Assembly (NCBI RefSeq): GCF_000154465.1
Contig: NZ_DS499579.1
Coordinates: forward strand, 124,001 to 188,000
Length of the DNA: 64,000 bases
Direction of reading: 5' to 3'
Origin: Alistipes putredinis DSM 17216
Lineage (GTDB): Bacteria; Bacteroidota; Bacteroidia; Bacteroidales; Rikenellaceae
The notes under the pieces are model-generated. The model was not told the origin of the DNA, ran no database searches, and saw only the letters and a program-made list of their open reading frames with translations. Each line of letters starts with the position of its first letter. Positions within the stretch are counted from its first letter, which is position 1. A program made the position numbers and the translations under genes. Positions 18,905 through 27,607 of the stretch are shown piece after piece.

Positions 18905-20017
18905 ATGAAAAGACTTTTTGGAATATTGCTATGGGCGTTGTTTTGTCTGTTCGGCACACAACTGTCATTCGGACAGAACAACCGCGAGCAGGTGCTCGCA
19001 TTGCAGCGGCAGGCTATTGAATTGATGGATAACGGTGATCCCGATCAGGGTATCGTGTTGCTCCGGCAGGCACTGACACTCGATCCGGACTATTGGCCTT
19101 TGACGTACGAGATGGCTTACGCCTATATGGTCAAACGGGATTATCAGAAAGCGATCAAACTCGCCAAAACACTTTATAAGTACGAGGATTGCAACGATCT
19201 GGTTTATCAGTTGGTCGGAAATTGCTACGATTATCTGAAGAATCCGAAAAAAGCCTTGAAAGTTTATGCGCAGGGGCTCAAACGCTTTCCCGATTCGGGC
19301 GCTCTTTATCTGGAGCAGGGGGTCGTTTCGGGAATGCAGGGGCATTACGACGAAGCGGTCGCTTCTTTCGAAAAAGGCATCAGCGTAGCTCCGATGTTCC
19401 CGTCGAACTATTACCGGGCGGCCCAGTTTTATGCTTATTCCACCAGCAAGGTCTGGAGCCAGATTTATGGCGAGATAATGATGAACCTGCTACCCAGCGG
19501 CGACCGGAATAAGGAGATGAGCGAGCTTTTGTTCCGTAACTATAAAACTGGCATCGTTTTTTCCACCGATTCCGTGTCGGTCGATTTTTACGAGAACCGT
19601 CCGATCGCCATAACGATCGATATGCTTCTGGCCGGGGATGTGCGGGAGCCTTACGGTGCCGTGTACGAGGCGGCGATGCAGGCTGCGGCCGGGGGCGAAC
19701 GGTCCGTCGATCTGGAATCCCTGAACCGGATCCGGAGCCGGTGGATCGACGAAGGCCTGAAGAAGTTGGACGAAGGGGCGAATACGGTGCTGAAGTATGA
19801 CAATCAAATCGTCGTTCCTTTTTTGGAATATCTGCGTTCGGTGCGGGATGCCGGTCATCTGGAAGCCTACAACTATTGGGTGCTCCGGGAAGGGAATAAG
19901 ACTGCATTCGGCTTGTGGGTCAACGACAACCGGCAGAAATTCAATGATTTTATGAAGTGGTTCGAACACAACAGGTTGAAAATCGCGGATGCCCCGATTC
20001 CGATATCGTACTTATAA
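18905..20017 (+). CDS. Secreted tetratricopeptide-repeat protein
   Basis: 370 residues. Signal peptide ending near LSFGQ, then TPR-like helical pairs over about residues 25-180 (AIELMDNGDPDQGIVLLRQA, QKAIKLAKTLYK, KKALKVYAQGLKRF, DEAVASFEKGI). The C-terminal half (about 190-370) has no family I recognise. Probably periplasmic and scaffold-like. No operon partner: a terminator precedes it and a repeat element follows. Confidence 0.75.
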   Translation: MKRLFGILLWALFCLFGTQLSFGQNNREQVLALQRQAIELMDNGDPDQGIVLLRQALTLDPDYWPLTYEMAYAYMVKRDYQKAIKLAKTLYKYEDCNDLVYQLVGNCYDYLKNPKKALKVYAQGLKRFPDSGALYLEQGVVSGMQGHYDEAVASFEKGISVAPMFPSNYYRAAQFYAYSTSKVWSQIYGEIMMNLLPSGDRNKEMSELLFRNYKTGIVFSTDSVSVDFYENRPIAITIDMLLAGDVREPYGAVYEAAMQAAAGGERSVDLESLNRIRSRWIDEGLKKLDEGANTVLKYDNQIVVPFLEYLRSVRDAGHLEAYNYWVLREGNKTAFGLWVNDNRQKFNDFMKWFEHNRLKIADAPIPISYL

Positions 20018-20093
20018 TAAATAGGGGCTGCGGTAATCGATATACCAATATATGGGGATTCGGCGGTGTGTCCGAATTTGCATATCTTTGCAG

Positions 20094-20160
20094 AAGATAG
20101 GATGCGCCTCGGAAAACAGGGAACAAGTTCCCGTTTTCTCTCGGCTTTCACTATCTTTGT
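20094..20160 (+). repeat. Dispersed palindromic repeat, copy 2, carrying a -7 box
   Basis: GAAGATAGGATGCGCCTCGG, then the palindrome GGGAACAAGTTCCC, then TCTCGGCTTTCACTATCTTTG. The last eight bases (20152-20159) are TATCTTTG, 18 bp before the hemerythrin gene start, so the repeat probably supplies its core promoter. Another TATCTTTG lies at 20083-20090. Confidence 0.8.
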
Positions 20161-20177
20161 AACATAATCCTTGCATT

Positions 20178-20903
20178 ATGAAACAGACGGAACATTCTTT
20201 CGATAATACGGAGCGGGGGCGTCTCCTCTTTTCGCCGGGTATGAAGCTGGCCGACCTGGTCGAGTCCAACTACGAGTTGCTCGTGGTGCTTGCCCGCATG
20301 GGTATTCCCCTCGGCTTCGGCGAGTCGAGTGTCGGCGAAGTCTGTCGCCAACGCGGAATTTCGGCGGAGCTTTTTCTGATGATTTGCCGAATTTATTCGT
20401 CGGAGGTCCCGGTTCTGCCTTATGAGCAACTGACTTCGGACGATTTGGGCGGTGTCCTCGATTACCTGCATACTTCGCATCTGTATTATCTGGAGGTTAC
20501 TCTTCCGCATCTGGATGCGAAGATGGCCGCGATGACAGCGACTTGCGACGGAGTACACAGTAAAATCTTGAGTACGTTTTTCGCCGATTACCGCCGGGAA
20601 GTGGATAATCATTTCGATTACGAGGAGCGAACCGTGTTTCCTTACGTGCAGGCTCTGCTCGAAAAACGTCGGGTGGACGGTTACAATATCCTCTGTTTCG
20701 AAGATAATCATAGCGATATCGACGGGAAGCTGTGCGATCTGAAGAATATCATTATCAAGTACCTTCCTGAAAATTGTTCCGCCAAGCTGCGCTACGAAGT
20801 GCTCTCCGATATTTTCCGCTTCGAGGAGGACCTCAGCCGACATACCGTCATCGAGAATCAGATCTTGATTCCGTTGGTCGAAAAATTGGAGAAAAATGGA
20901 TAA
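20178..20903 (+). CDS. Hemerythrin-domain protein, RIC/ScdA-like
   Basis: 241 residues. N-terminal about 70 residues resemble the ScdA_N region; the rest is a hemerythrin-like four-helix bundle with candidate di-iron ligands in YLHTSHLYYLEVTLPHL, VDNHFDYEERTVFPY, FEDNHSDIDG and RHTVIENQILIPLVE. Family members repair nitrosylated or oxidised iron-sulfur centres, or sense O2/NO. The CC motif often seen in the RIC N-terminus is absent. The stop codon lies inside the next gene, so the two are translationally coupled. Confidence 0.75.
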   Translation: MKQTEHSFDNTERGRLLFSPGMKLADLVESNYELLVVLARMGIPLGFGESSVGEVCRQRGISAELFLMICRIYSSEVPVLPYEQLTSDDLGGVLDYLHTSHLYYLEVTLPHLDAKMAAMTATCDGVHSKILSTFFADYRREVDNHFDYEERTVFPYVQALLEKRRVDGYNILCFEDNHSDIDGKLCDLKNIIIKYLPENCSAKLRYEVLSDIFRFEEDLSRHTVIENQILIPLVEKLEKNG

Positions 20904-21507
20904 CGGTCGTATTTATAAAGTGTTGATTATCGAGCCTTCCGCAATCGTGGGGGCCGGTATTCGGACATTGTTGGACGGTTTTTCCGAATTCAGGGCCCTC
21001 GATGCCGAGACTACCGGCGACCCGGCGACCTGTTTCGAACGGGTGGCGACGACGGGACCCGACCTGGTGCTGATCAATCCCGCGCTGTTTCCCGTGATGC
21101 GCCGCACTCCGATACGAAACGCCTTTCCGATGTTGCAGGACGTTCCGATTATCGCTCTCTGTCACGGAGCTGTGGACGATGAGCTGCTGCACGAGTTCGA
21201 CGGAGTAATCAATCTTTACGACTCACCGGGACGGGTGCATCACAAACTTCGGCAGGCTCTCGAGCAGACGCGTACGACGGCACAGCCTGAAGGCTATGAG
21301 CTTTCGGAGCGCGAGCGCGAGATCCTCGTTGCCGTCGCCCGGGGCCTGACTAACCGGGAGATCGCCGACCAGTATTTCATATCGATCCATACGGTTATTT
21401 CCCACCGCAAGAACATCACCCGCAAGACGGGCATCAAGACCATCGCCGGTCTCACGGTCTATGCTCTGCTGAATAATATGATTTCCGAAGCCGACCTGGG
21501 TAATTGA
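20896..21507 (+). CDS. LuxR-type regulator with a degenerate receiver domain
   Basis: 203 residues. N-terminal receiver-like fold (about 1-125) beginning YKVLIIEPSAIVGAGIR. Where a phospho-accepting Asp would end strand 3 the sequence reads DLVLIN, an Asn, so phosphorylation is unlikely. C-terminal NarL/LuxR helix-turn-helix at about 135-200 (LSEREREILVAVARGLTNREIADQ). It overlaps the hemerythrin gene by 8 bp. That suggests a two-gene unit in which the iron protein supplies or relays the signal; this is inference. Confidence 0.8.
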   Translation: MDNGRIYKVLIIEPSAIVGAGIRTLLDGFSEFRALDAETTGDPATCFERVATTGPDLVLINPALFPVMRRTPIRNAFPMLQDVPIIALCHGAVDDELLHEFDGVINLYDSPGRVHHKLRQALEQTRTTAQPEGYELSEREREILVAVARGLTNREIADQYFISIHTVISHRKNITRKTGIKTIAGLTVYALLNNMISEADLGN

Positions 21508-21558
21508 TCTTTTGCCGATGGCACCAGGCGAGTTTTTCAATTTATTTCCTAGCTTTGT

Positions 21559-21626
21559 AGAAGGTAGAATGCACCTGGAAAACTGTGAGCAAGCTCCCGT
21601 TTTCTTTTCGGCTTTCGCTATCTTTG
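21559..21626 (+). repeat. Dispersed palindromic repeat, copy 3, carrying a -7 box
   Basis: GAAGGTAGAATGCACCTGG, a partly degraded centre GAGCAAGCTC, then TTCGGCTTTCGCTATCTTTG. TATCTTTG at 21619-21626 would give a leader of about 60 nt to the gene at 21696. Confidence 0.75.
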
Positions 21627-21695
21627 TTTAATCCGAATCGTAGCGCGTTTCCTGATGGGAAGTCTTGCGGTTGCCGATTATTTTATTTGTTTGTT

Positions 21696-22007
21696 ATGCG
21701 GTATTTAACGGTGGATGGATACTTCGATGGAACGGGCATTCGGGATGCGGCCAATGGAGGTTACTTGGAGCACGATGAAGTCGGCATAAGTCCGGATCTT
21801 TCGAAACGGATCGATGTGTGGCTGGAGCAATATTGGAAGGAGTTCATAAAGGGATTCCCCGATCGGGATAAAGTGGTCGAACTGGACGAGGAAGGAATCC
21901 GTATTGCTCGTCGATTAAAAAAAGAATTTCCTGAAGATAAAATCGGATACTTCTCCGATGCCCGAATGGTTGCATTGTATGATGAGAAAGTACATGGCGG
22001 TTTTTGA
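21696..22007 (+). CDS. Small hypothetical protein
   Basis: 103 residues from the ATG giving MRYLTVDGYFDGTGIRD; the open frame extends upstream across the repeat element, but the -7 box there excludes earlier starts. Acidic and soluble, with a mixed alpha/beta look. I do not recognise the family. The pattern 'YLEHDEVGISPDLSKRID...WLEQYW' suggests a domain of immunity or accessory type, but there is no firm basis for that. Confidence 0.5.
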   Translation: MRYLTVDGYFDGTGIRDAANGGYLEHDEVGISPDLSKRIDVWLEQYWKEFIKGFPDRDKVVELDEEGIRIARRLKKEFPEDKIGYFSDARMVALYDEKVHGGF

Positions 22008-22158
22008 AATGGTAACCGATTGTTGGTCGAAAGGTAAAAGCGAAGGTGGATGATAATCTGTACGGAGTGAGGTGAAGGGCCCGTATCGAAATAAAGAGCT
22101 GTGAAAAAGTTTGAAATTACGATTTCTACATCATAACCGGATTTGATTTTCTCTCGAA

Positions 22159-22806
22159 ATGAAACGAAAAAGATTGATCTTGACAATTTTGTCATTAGTA
22201 GTTCTCCTGTCTTTGAGCAGTTCGGTATTGTGGTGTTGTTTGAGTGGCAAGTATGTCGAGACGGCAGAAAGTATTAGGGATTACTTTATGTGGCCGACTT
22301 ATCAACGACTGCCATTAGAGTATTATAATTCATTCGGGTATTATCCCCGTTCGATGGATGAAGCCGTCGATTTTTATCAGCAAACTTATTGGCCTAATAT
22401 GGCGAAAAAAGATTTAAGAGCCCAGCAATTTCTGACGGATCCGTTTGCCAGGGACGGAGGTGAGTTTTTGTATATTCCTCTTTATGATTATTATAAAAAG
22501 GTTCCGGTATCCTTCATTTTGTTAAGCGCCGGTGTCGATGGCAAGATGGATAACAAAATAACACCGAGCGATACCCTGTATCTGAATAACTGGTGGGCAA
22601 AGCTCGACGTGTATAATTATGAAGAGGCAATTCTCTTGCAGGATTTTTGTGAGAGATGGGATGAAACATCGAACGTATTCGGTGAGGTTGAATCCCTTGA
22701 TTATTATCCTCCTTATCCCGATATTCCTCGGTTCAGGATGACGGATTACCTGTGGGGAAAGAAAGATTGGATCGTGCAGTTGGGTCCGCTTACGGGGTTG
22801 TATTAG
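22159..22806 (+). CDS. Hypothetical membrane-anchored protein, paralogue A
   Basis: 215 residues: N-terminal hydrophobic anchor or signal at about 5-28, then a soluble extracytoplasmic domain. The block KVPVSFILLSAGVDGKMDN is followed by ITPSDTLYLNNWWAKLDVYN; its LLSAGVDGK pattern loosely recalls the Ca-loop end of type II secretion pseudopilins, though nothing else here fits secretion. It is paralogous to the minus-strand gene at 23169-23825, with a 71-bp identical stretch (22531-22601). Function unknown. Confidence 0.6.
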   Translation: MKRKRLILTILSLVVLLSLSSSVLWCCLSGKYVETAESIRDYFMWPTYQRLPLEYYNSFGYYPRSMDEAVDFYQQTYWPNMAKKDLRAQQFLTDPFARDGGEFLYIPLYDYYKKVPVSFILLSAGVDGKMDNKITPSDTLYLNNWWAKLDVYNYEEAILLQDFCERWDETSNVFGEVESLDYYPPYPDIPRFRMTDYLWGKKDWIVQLGPLTGLY

Positions 22807-22821
22807 AACCGGCATTAAAAT

Positions 22822-22856
22822 AGCACCGGCTTCCCTTTAGGAAGCCGGTGCTTTCG
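22822..22856 (+). terminator. Hairpin terminator after paralogue A
   Basis: 13-bp perfect arms (22822-22834 and 22840-22852), loop CTTTA, followed by TTCG. Confidence 0.85.
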
Positions 22857-22904
22857 TATCGGTGTCGTACATTCCGGAATTTTCGGTCCGAGAATCCGTT
22901 TCCG

Positions 22905-23015
22905 TCAATATCCCAAGATGCGGAGCATCGAACGGTAGGACTGTTCTTTGGTGAACAGGCGGGTGTAGTATTCGTTGTCGTCCTTGTCCCGGTCGATGAT
23001 GACGTGTTTCGGGAC
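22905..23015 (-). pseudogene. Duplicated 3' fragment of the arginine decarboxylase gene
   Basis: Nearly identical to the last 37 codons of speA (23902-24012), including its stop codon and some downstream sequence; the copies are 997 bp apart in the same orientation. By eye about three mismatches occur in the first 120 bp, then similarity fades near 23015. No start or upstream part is present, so it is a scrap left by duplication, lying between the two paralogues. Confidence 0.85.
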
Positions 23016-23104
23016 GGGAGTCGTGATGCGAACGGTCGCCGGGAATAGTTATATTATGATAACCGAATGAAAATCTGAAAGGAACGGAATCCGAGTTCTG
23101 CGGA

Positions 23105-23145
23105 AAGACAACCCCTGCAACCATATTGGTTGCAGGGGTTGTCTT
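23105..23145. terminator. Perfect 18-bp hairpin terminator
   Basis: Arms 23105-23122 and 23128-23145, loop ATATT, followed by ATTTG on the plus side. It lies 23 bp beyond the stop codon of paralogue B on the minus strand. Confidence 0.85.
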
Positions 23146-23168
23146 ATTTGAAGGAAATACTGGAGATA

Positions 23169-23825
23169 TTATTCTAAAAGGCCCAATTGTATGATCCAAT
23201 CTTTCTTTCCCCACAGATAGTTTCTCATGGTAAAATGTAATGCAAGTTCGGGATAAGGCGGGTTATATTTTAGGAGTGTTTCTATATCTTCTCCATATGC
23301 ACGACACAGATCTTCCCATTTAATCCAATAGTCTTGCAGCAAAACAGCTTCTTCGTAATTATATACATCGAGTTTTGCCCACCAGTTATTCAGATACAGG
23401 GTATCGCTCGGTGTTATTTTGTTATCCATCTTGCCATCGACACCAGCACTCAATAGAATGAAGGATACAGGTTTCTTTGTTTCGTAATCATAAAGGGGGA
23501 CGTATTGTATTTCACAACTATCTCTTGAAAACGGATCTTGCAATCTCTGTTGTGCTCTGATATGCTCTTTTGGCACATCCGGTCGAACCTCCCGATGATA
23601 GAAATCGAGGGCTTCGTCCATCGAGCGAGGAAAATAACCGAACGTTAGGTAAAATGAAAGAGGGAGCTGCTGCTGGTTTGGAATATCTTTATAATCAGTT
23701 CTCATACGTTCCGCTATTTTTTTATATTTAGACGAAAGATAACATCTCGTGGTCCCAAATCCCAGCAACAATAATATGGTTATTACTGAAAGCGTTATCA
23801 GAATAAATTTTTTCTTTTGTTTCAT
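23169..23825 (-). CDS. Hypothetical membrane-anchored protein, paralogue B
   Basis: 218 residues with an N-terminal hydrophobic segment at about 7-27 and the same soluble domain as the gene at 22159. Shared landmarks are FGYFPRSMDEALDFY, DPFSRD, KPVSFILLSAGVDGKMDN and NYLWGKKDWIIQLG. DNA positions 23374-23444 are identical to paralogue A (inverted), while flanks differ, which fits gene conversion or strong local constraint. It sits 76 bp downstream of speA on the same strand. No known family. Confidence 0.6.
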   Translation of the reverse strand: MKQKKKFILITLSVITILLLLGFGTTRCYLSSKYKKIAERMRTDYKDIPNQQQLPLSFYLTFGYFPRSMDEALDFYHREVRPDVPKEHIRAQQRLQDPFSRDSCEIQYVPLYDYETKKPVSFILLSAGVDGKMDNKITPSDTLYLNNWWAKLDVYNYEEAVLLQDYWIKWEDLCRAYGEDIETLLKYNPPYPELALHFTMRNYLWGKKDWIIQLGLLE

Positions 23826-23901
23826 GGGTTTCTTCGGAAATGATGAATTTTTCGTATTCGGAGCATGTACTCGGAATCTTCTGTCCGAGAATCCGTTTCC
23901 G

Positions 23902-25296
23902 TCAATATCCCAGGATGCGGAGCATCGAGCGGTAGGACTGTTCTTTGGCGAACAGGCGGGTGTAGTATTCGTTGTCGTCCTTGTCCCGGTCGATGATGAC
24001 GTGTTTGGGGGCCGGAATCAGACAGTGCTGGATGCCGCCGAAGCCGCCGATCGACTCCTGATAGGCTCCCGTATGGAAGAAGCCGATATATTGCGGATTC
24101 CCCGGTTCGAGCTTGGGCAGGAAGATCGCGTTGATGTGCGATTCCGAGTTGTAGAAATCTTCGCTGTCGCAGGTCAGGCCGCCCAGCAGCACACGCTGGT
24201 ATTCTTTGTCCCAGTTGTTGATCGCCAGCATGATGTAGCGCTGGTTGATGCCCCACGTATCGGGCAAAGTCGTGATGAAGGAGCTGTCGATCATGTACCA
24301 GTTCTCGCGGTCGTTCTGCTGTTTCTGATTGACGATCGAGTAGAGGGTCGCGCCGCTTTCGCCGACGGTAAACGATCCGAATTCAGTGAATATGTGCGGT
24401 TCGTCGATTCCGTTGCGGGTACAGATGTTCTTGATCTGCGCGATGATCTCTTCGGTCAGGTACTCGTAGTCGTACGAGAAGTCGAGCGAGTTTTTGATCG
24501 GAAAGCCGCCTCCGATGTTGAGGCTGTCCAGATCGGGGCAAATGGCCTTCAATTCGCAGTAGATGTTCAGGCACTTCGACAGTTCGTTCCAGTAGTAGGC
24601 CGTGTCCTTGATACCGGTATTGATGAAGAAGTGCAGCATTTTGAGCTTGAACTTCTTGTTTTTCTGGATCTTGGTTTTGTAGAAGTTGATGATGTCGTTG
24701 TAGCGGATCCCCAAGCGCGAGGTGTAGAATTCGAATTTGGGTTCTTCCTCGCTGGCGATCCGGATGCCGATTTTGCATTTTTGGGTAATGGCATCGTCGT
24801 AGAGGTCGATCTCCTCCTTGTTGTCGATCACGGGGATCGTGTTTTCGAATCCGTCGTTGATCAACTGGGCGATGTTTTCGACGTATTGCGGGCGTTTGAA
24901 GCCGTTGCAGATGATATAGCGGTCCTTGTCGATCACGCCGCTGTCGTACAGGGCGTTGATGATGTGAATGTCGTAAGCGGATGAGGTTTCGAGGTGGATG
25001 TCGTTTTTCATCGCCTCTTCCAGCACGAACGAGAAGTGACTCGACTTGGTACAGTAGCAGTAGTTGTATGTCCCCTTGTAATCGACCTTCGCCATCGCTA
25101 CGTTGAACATGCGCTTGGCCCGGTTGATCTGCTGGGAGATCTTCGGCAGGTAGGTTATCTTGAGCGGAGTGCCGTACTGCTTGATTAATTCCATCAGGGG
25201 AATGTCGTGGAAGTTCAATTCGTTGTCCTCGACGGTAAATTCATCCTGCGGGAAATCGAACGTCTGTTCGATCAGGTCGATGTACTTGTCTTTCAT
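23902..25296 (-). CDS. speA: Biosynthetic arginine decarboxylase, alanine-racemase fold
   Basis: 464 residues from the ATG giving MKDKYIDLIEQTF; the open frame runs upstream without start support. PLP-dependent fold III decarboxylase: PLP Lys in YCYCTKSSHFSF near residue 90, phosphate-binding GGGFPI, and the dimer-interface motif LTCDSEDFYN whose Cys completes the active site. It is shorter than the E. coli SpeA type and matches the Bacteroidetes family annotated as arginine decarboxylase. It would make agmatine for spermidine-type polyamines. Substrate assignment (Arg rather than ornithine or lysine) is by family. Confidence 0.85.
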   Translation of the reverse strand: MKDKYIDLIEQTFDFPQDEFTVEDNELNFHDIPLMELIKQYGTPLKITYLPKISQQINRAKRMFNVAMAKVDYKGTYNYCYCTKSSHFSFVLEEAMKNDIHLETSSAYDIHIINALYDSGVIDKDRYIICNGFKRPQYVENIAQLINDGFENTIPVIDNKEEIDLYDDAITQKCKIGIRIASEEEPKFEFYTSRLGIRYNDIINFYKTKIQKNKKFKLKMLHFFINTGIKDTAYYWNELSKCLNIYCELKAICPDLDSLNIGGGFPIKNSLDFSYDYEYLTEEIIAQIKNICTRNGIDEPHIFTEFGSFTVGESGATLYSIVNQKQQNDRENWYMIDSSFITTLPDTWGINQRYIMLAINNWDKEYQRVLLGGLTCDSEDFYNSESHINAIFLPKLEPGNPQYIGFFHTGAYQESIGGFGGIQHCLIPAPKHVIIDRDKDDNEYYTRLFAKEQSYRSMLRILGY

Positions 25297-25484
25297 GGCT
25301 CGTTTGTGTTTTTTGCGGTATAATCCGAGCGAGCTACATTGTAAATTCCGGAGTAAAGTAGCTCGTGCGGATTGTTTTTTATTTTGGGATGCAAAGTAGG
25401 TAATTATTTTCGAGATCGGCAATGGTTTATCCGTATATTTTGAAAAAACAGGTGAATTTTTTCGTTTTTGTCCGATGAAAATTG

Positions 25485-25492
25485 TATTTTTG
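25485..25492 (+). promoter_or_regulatory. -7 box for the HU-CCDC81 gene
   Basis: TATTTTTG, about 27 bp before the GTG at 25519. It excludes the upstream in-frame TTG at 25468 as a start. Confidence 0.6.
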
Positions 25493-25518
25493 GGTCGAAT
25501 TTTAATCGGGACAGAACG

Positions 25519-26334
25519 GTGTTGACTGGAATCATAACGAATTACCTGACCCAGCACAGGAGGCTGGTCGTGCCGCAACTGGGAACTTTTGTCGTGAAGG
25601 TTCCCGAAGGCGGTGTGGTCTTTTCGGAGTTGCTTAAGCGCGACGACGGCATCTTGCGCGGGTTGCTGGTGCAGCAGGGTGGAATGAACGATCTGGAGGC
25701 TGCCGGTGCGATCGACCGCTTCGTGTTTGAAGTGCGTCATGCCCTCGAGCATGAGGGGGCCTATGCAATCGAGGGCTTCGGTCGTCTGACCCTTTCACCG
25801 GGCGGTGCAATCGTCTTTCAGGCGGTTCTGGCTACGCCTGTAGCTGCTGCGGGACCTGTTGTCGGGGAATCGGCTCCGGAGGAAGGAAATAAAATTTCCT
25901 CGGCCGCAGCTCTTCATCCCGCTTCCGTCGCTGCGTCTGCGGAGTCCGTTGCACCCCGTGTGCGATCCCGTTCCGAAGCGAAGGCTTCTCCTGTAATCGA
26001 CGGCGGTATTTCCGAACCTCGGATTTCCGTTTCTGCCAAGCGCAAACCCGCACCTTATGTAAAGGGATTGCAATACGGCAAACCGCTTAAAACCACCGAG
26101 GGATATACCTATGTGGGTTCCAAGCCCCGCCGGAGGATCGATAAATTTATGGTCATCGCCATCGTGGTCGCTGTGTTGGCCGTAGGCGTCATCGTTTACG
26201 GTTATCTACGCCGGGCGAAGATCGAGCGTCTGGAGCGCGAATACCTCGAACAACTCGCACCTGCCGTGCCGGAGCCCGTGGCTGCCGGAACGGACGGGGG
26301 TGTGGAGTCCGTTCCGGATACGACTCAGGAATAG
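25519..26334 (+). CDS. HU-CCDC81-domain membrane protein
   Basis: About 271 residues starting at GTG 25519 or TTG 25522; no ATG is available after the -7 box. N-terminal about 85 residues form an HU/IHF-like domain of the bacterial CCDC81 type (LVVPQLGTFVVK, IEGFGRLTLSPGG). A low-complexity Ala/Glu/Ser linker, one membrane helix at about 212-232 and a short acidic tail follow. Bacteroidetes relatives often carry a C-terminal SPOR domain; here none is visible. Probably a cell-envelope or division-linked protein. Confidence 0.72.
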   Translation: MLTGIITNYLTQHRRLVVPQLGTFVVKVPEGGVVFSELLKRDDGILRGLLVQQGGMNDLEAAGAIDRFVFEVRHALEHEGAYAIEGFGRLTLSPGGAIVFQAVLATPVAAAGPVVGESAPEEGNKISSAAALHPASVAASAESVAPRVRSRSEAKASPVIDGGISEPRISVSAKRKPAPYVKGLQYGKPLKTTEGYTYVGSKPRRRIDKFMVIAIVVAVLAVGVIVYGYLRRAKIERLEREYLEQLAPAVPEPVAAGTDGGVESVPDTTQE

Positions 26335-26375
26335 TTTGCCTGTATTGGCTGTAAAACAGGATTGATAGAGTAGGA

Positions 26376-27587
26376 ATGACAGATCTGACATCCATAAAAA
26401 ACCGTTTCGGGATCATCGGTAACTCCGAGGCGCTCAACCGTGCGCTGGAGGTTGCCCTGCGTGTGGCGCCGACCGATCTTTCGGTACTCGTTACGGGTGA
26501 AAGCGGCGTCGGCAAGGAGTTTTTCCCGCAGGTGATCCATGCCTATTCGGCACGTAAACACAATAAATATATCGCCGTGAACTGCGGCGCCATTCCCGAA
26601 GGAACGATCGATTCCGAATTGTTCGGACACGAGAAGGGGGCCTTCACCGGAGCAGTCGAAGCCCGCAAGGGTTATTTCGAGGAGGCGGACGGCGGGACGA
26701 TCTTTCTGGACGAGGTGGCCGAGCTGCCTCATTCGACCCAGGTGCGGTTGTTGCGTGTGTTGCAGACCGGCGAGTTCATCCGCGTCGGTTCGGCCAAGGT
26801 GCAGAAGACCAACGTGCGCGTGGTGGCGGCGACGAATACGAATTTGCAGGATGCGATCCAGGCGGGGCGTTTCCGCGAGGATCTCTATTACCGGCTCAAT
26901 ACGGTGCCGATCCAGGTGCCTCCTCTGCGGGAACGGAAGGAGGATATTTTCTTGCTTTTCCGCAAGTTCGCGGCCGATGTAGCGGCCCAGTACCGTATGC
27001 CGGCTATTTCTCTGGACCCCGAGGCCCGGCAGATGCTGGAGAATTACTATTGGCGGGGCAATATCCGTCAGTTGAAAAATGTCGCCGAACAGATTTCGGC
27101 CATCGAGGAGGCGCGGCTCATTACGCCTGCCATCCTGACGAAGTACCTGCCCGCACAATCTCAAAGCGGAGCATCTACGTCGATGAGTACGGCCTTGCAT
27201 AGCGGTCCGGGCGACGGCGTGTCTTTCGAACGGGAGTTGCTTTACAAAGTGCTTTTCGACCTGCGGGCCGACGTCAATGACCTGAAGCGGATGCTTACCG
27301 AGCTGATGCAGCGTGCCGAGCGTCCTGCCGAGCCGACCAAAGACCTGGCGGGGTTGTTGCCGGCTTCCGCCCACAGTATCGCTTCTCCGGACTATACGGA
27401 GAGCGAGGAGGTGGTCGATGAACAGCCTTCGCGGGAACTGACCAAAGCCGATGTGCTGCGGGAGCAGATCCTTCGGGCCCTGCGGCGCAACAACGGCCGC
27501 CGCCGGGAAGCCGCTGCCGAGCTGTTTATGTCGGAGAGAACTCTTTACCGTAAAATCAAGGAGCTCGGCATCGACGAGAACTCCTGA
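26376..27587 (+). CDS. Sigma-54-dependent activator lacking a receiver domain
   Basis: 403 residues. AAA+ sigma-54 interaction domain at about 10-240: Walker A VTGESGVGKE, GAFTGA loop (sigma-54 contact) in HEKGAFTGAVEARKG, Walker B TIFLDEV, Arg fingers in GRFREDLYYRL. C-terminal Fis-type helix-turn-helix at about 365-400 (RREAAAELFMSERTLYRKIKE). There is no N-terminal sensor domain, so activity may be set by expression or a partner. It is 20 bp upstream of lptE, a gene order I know from other Bacteroidetes. Confidence 0.9.
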   Translation: MTDLTSIKNRFGIIGNSEALNRALEVALRVAPTDLSVLVTGESGVGKEFFPQVIHAYSARKHNKYIAVNCGAIPEGTIDSELFGHEKGAFTGAVEARKGYFEEADGGTIFLDEVAELPHSTQVRLLRVLQTGEFIRVGSAKVQKTNVRVVAATNTNLQDAIQAGRFREDLYYRLNTVPIQVPPLRERKEDIFLLFRKFAADVAAQYRMPAISLDPEARQMLENYYWRGNIRQLKNVAEQISAIEEARLITPAILTKYLPAQSQSGASTSMSTALHSGPGDGVSFERELLYKVLFDLRADVNDLKRMLTELMQRAERPAEPTKDLAGLLPASAHSIASPDYTESEEVVDEQPSRELTKADVLREQILRALRRNNGRRREAAAELFMSERTLYRKIKELGIDENS

Positions 27588-27607
27588 AAAATATCGTTTA
27601 TAATCGA

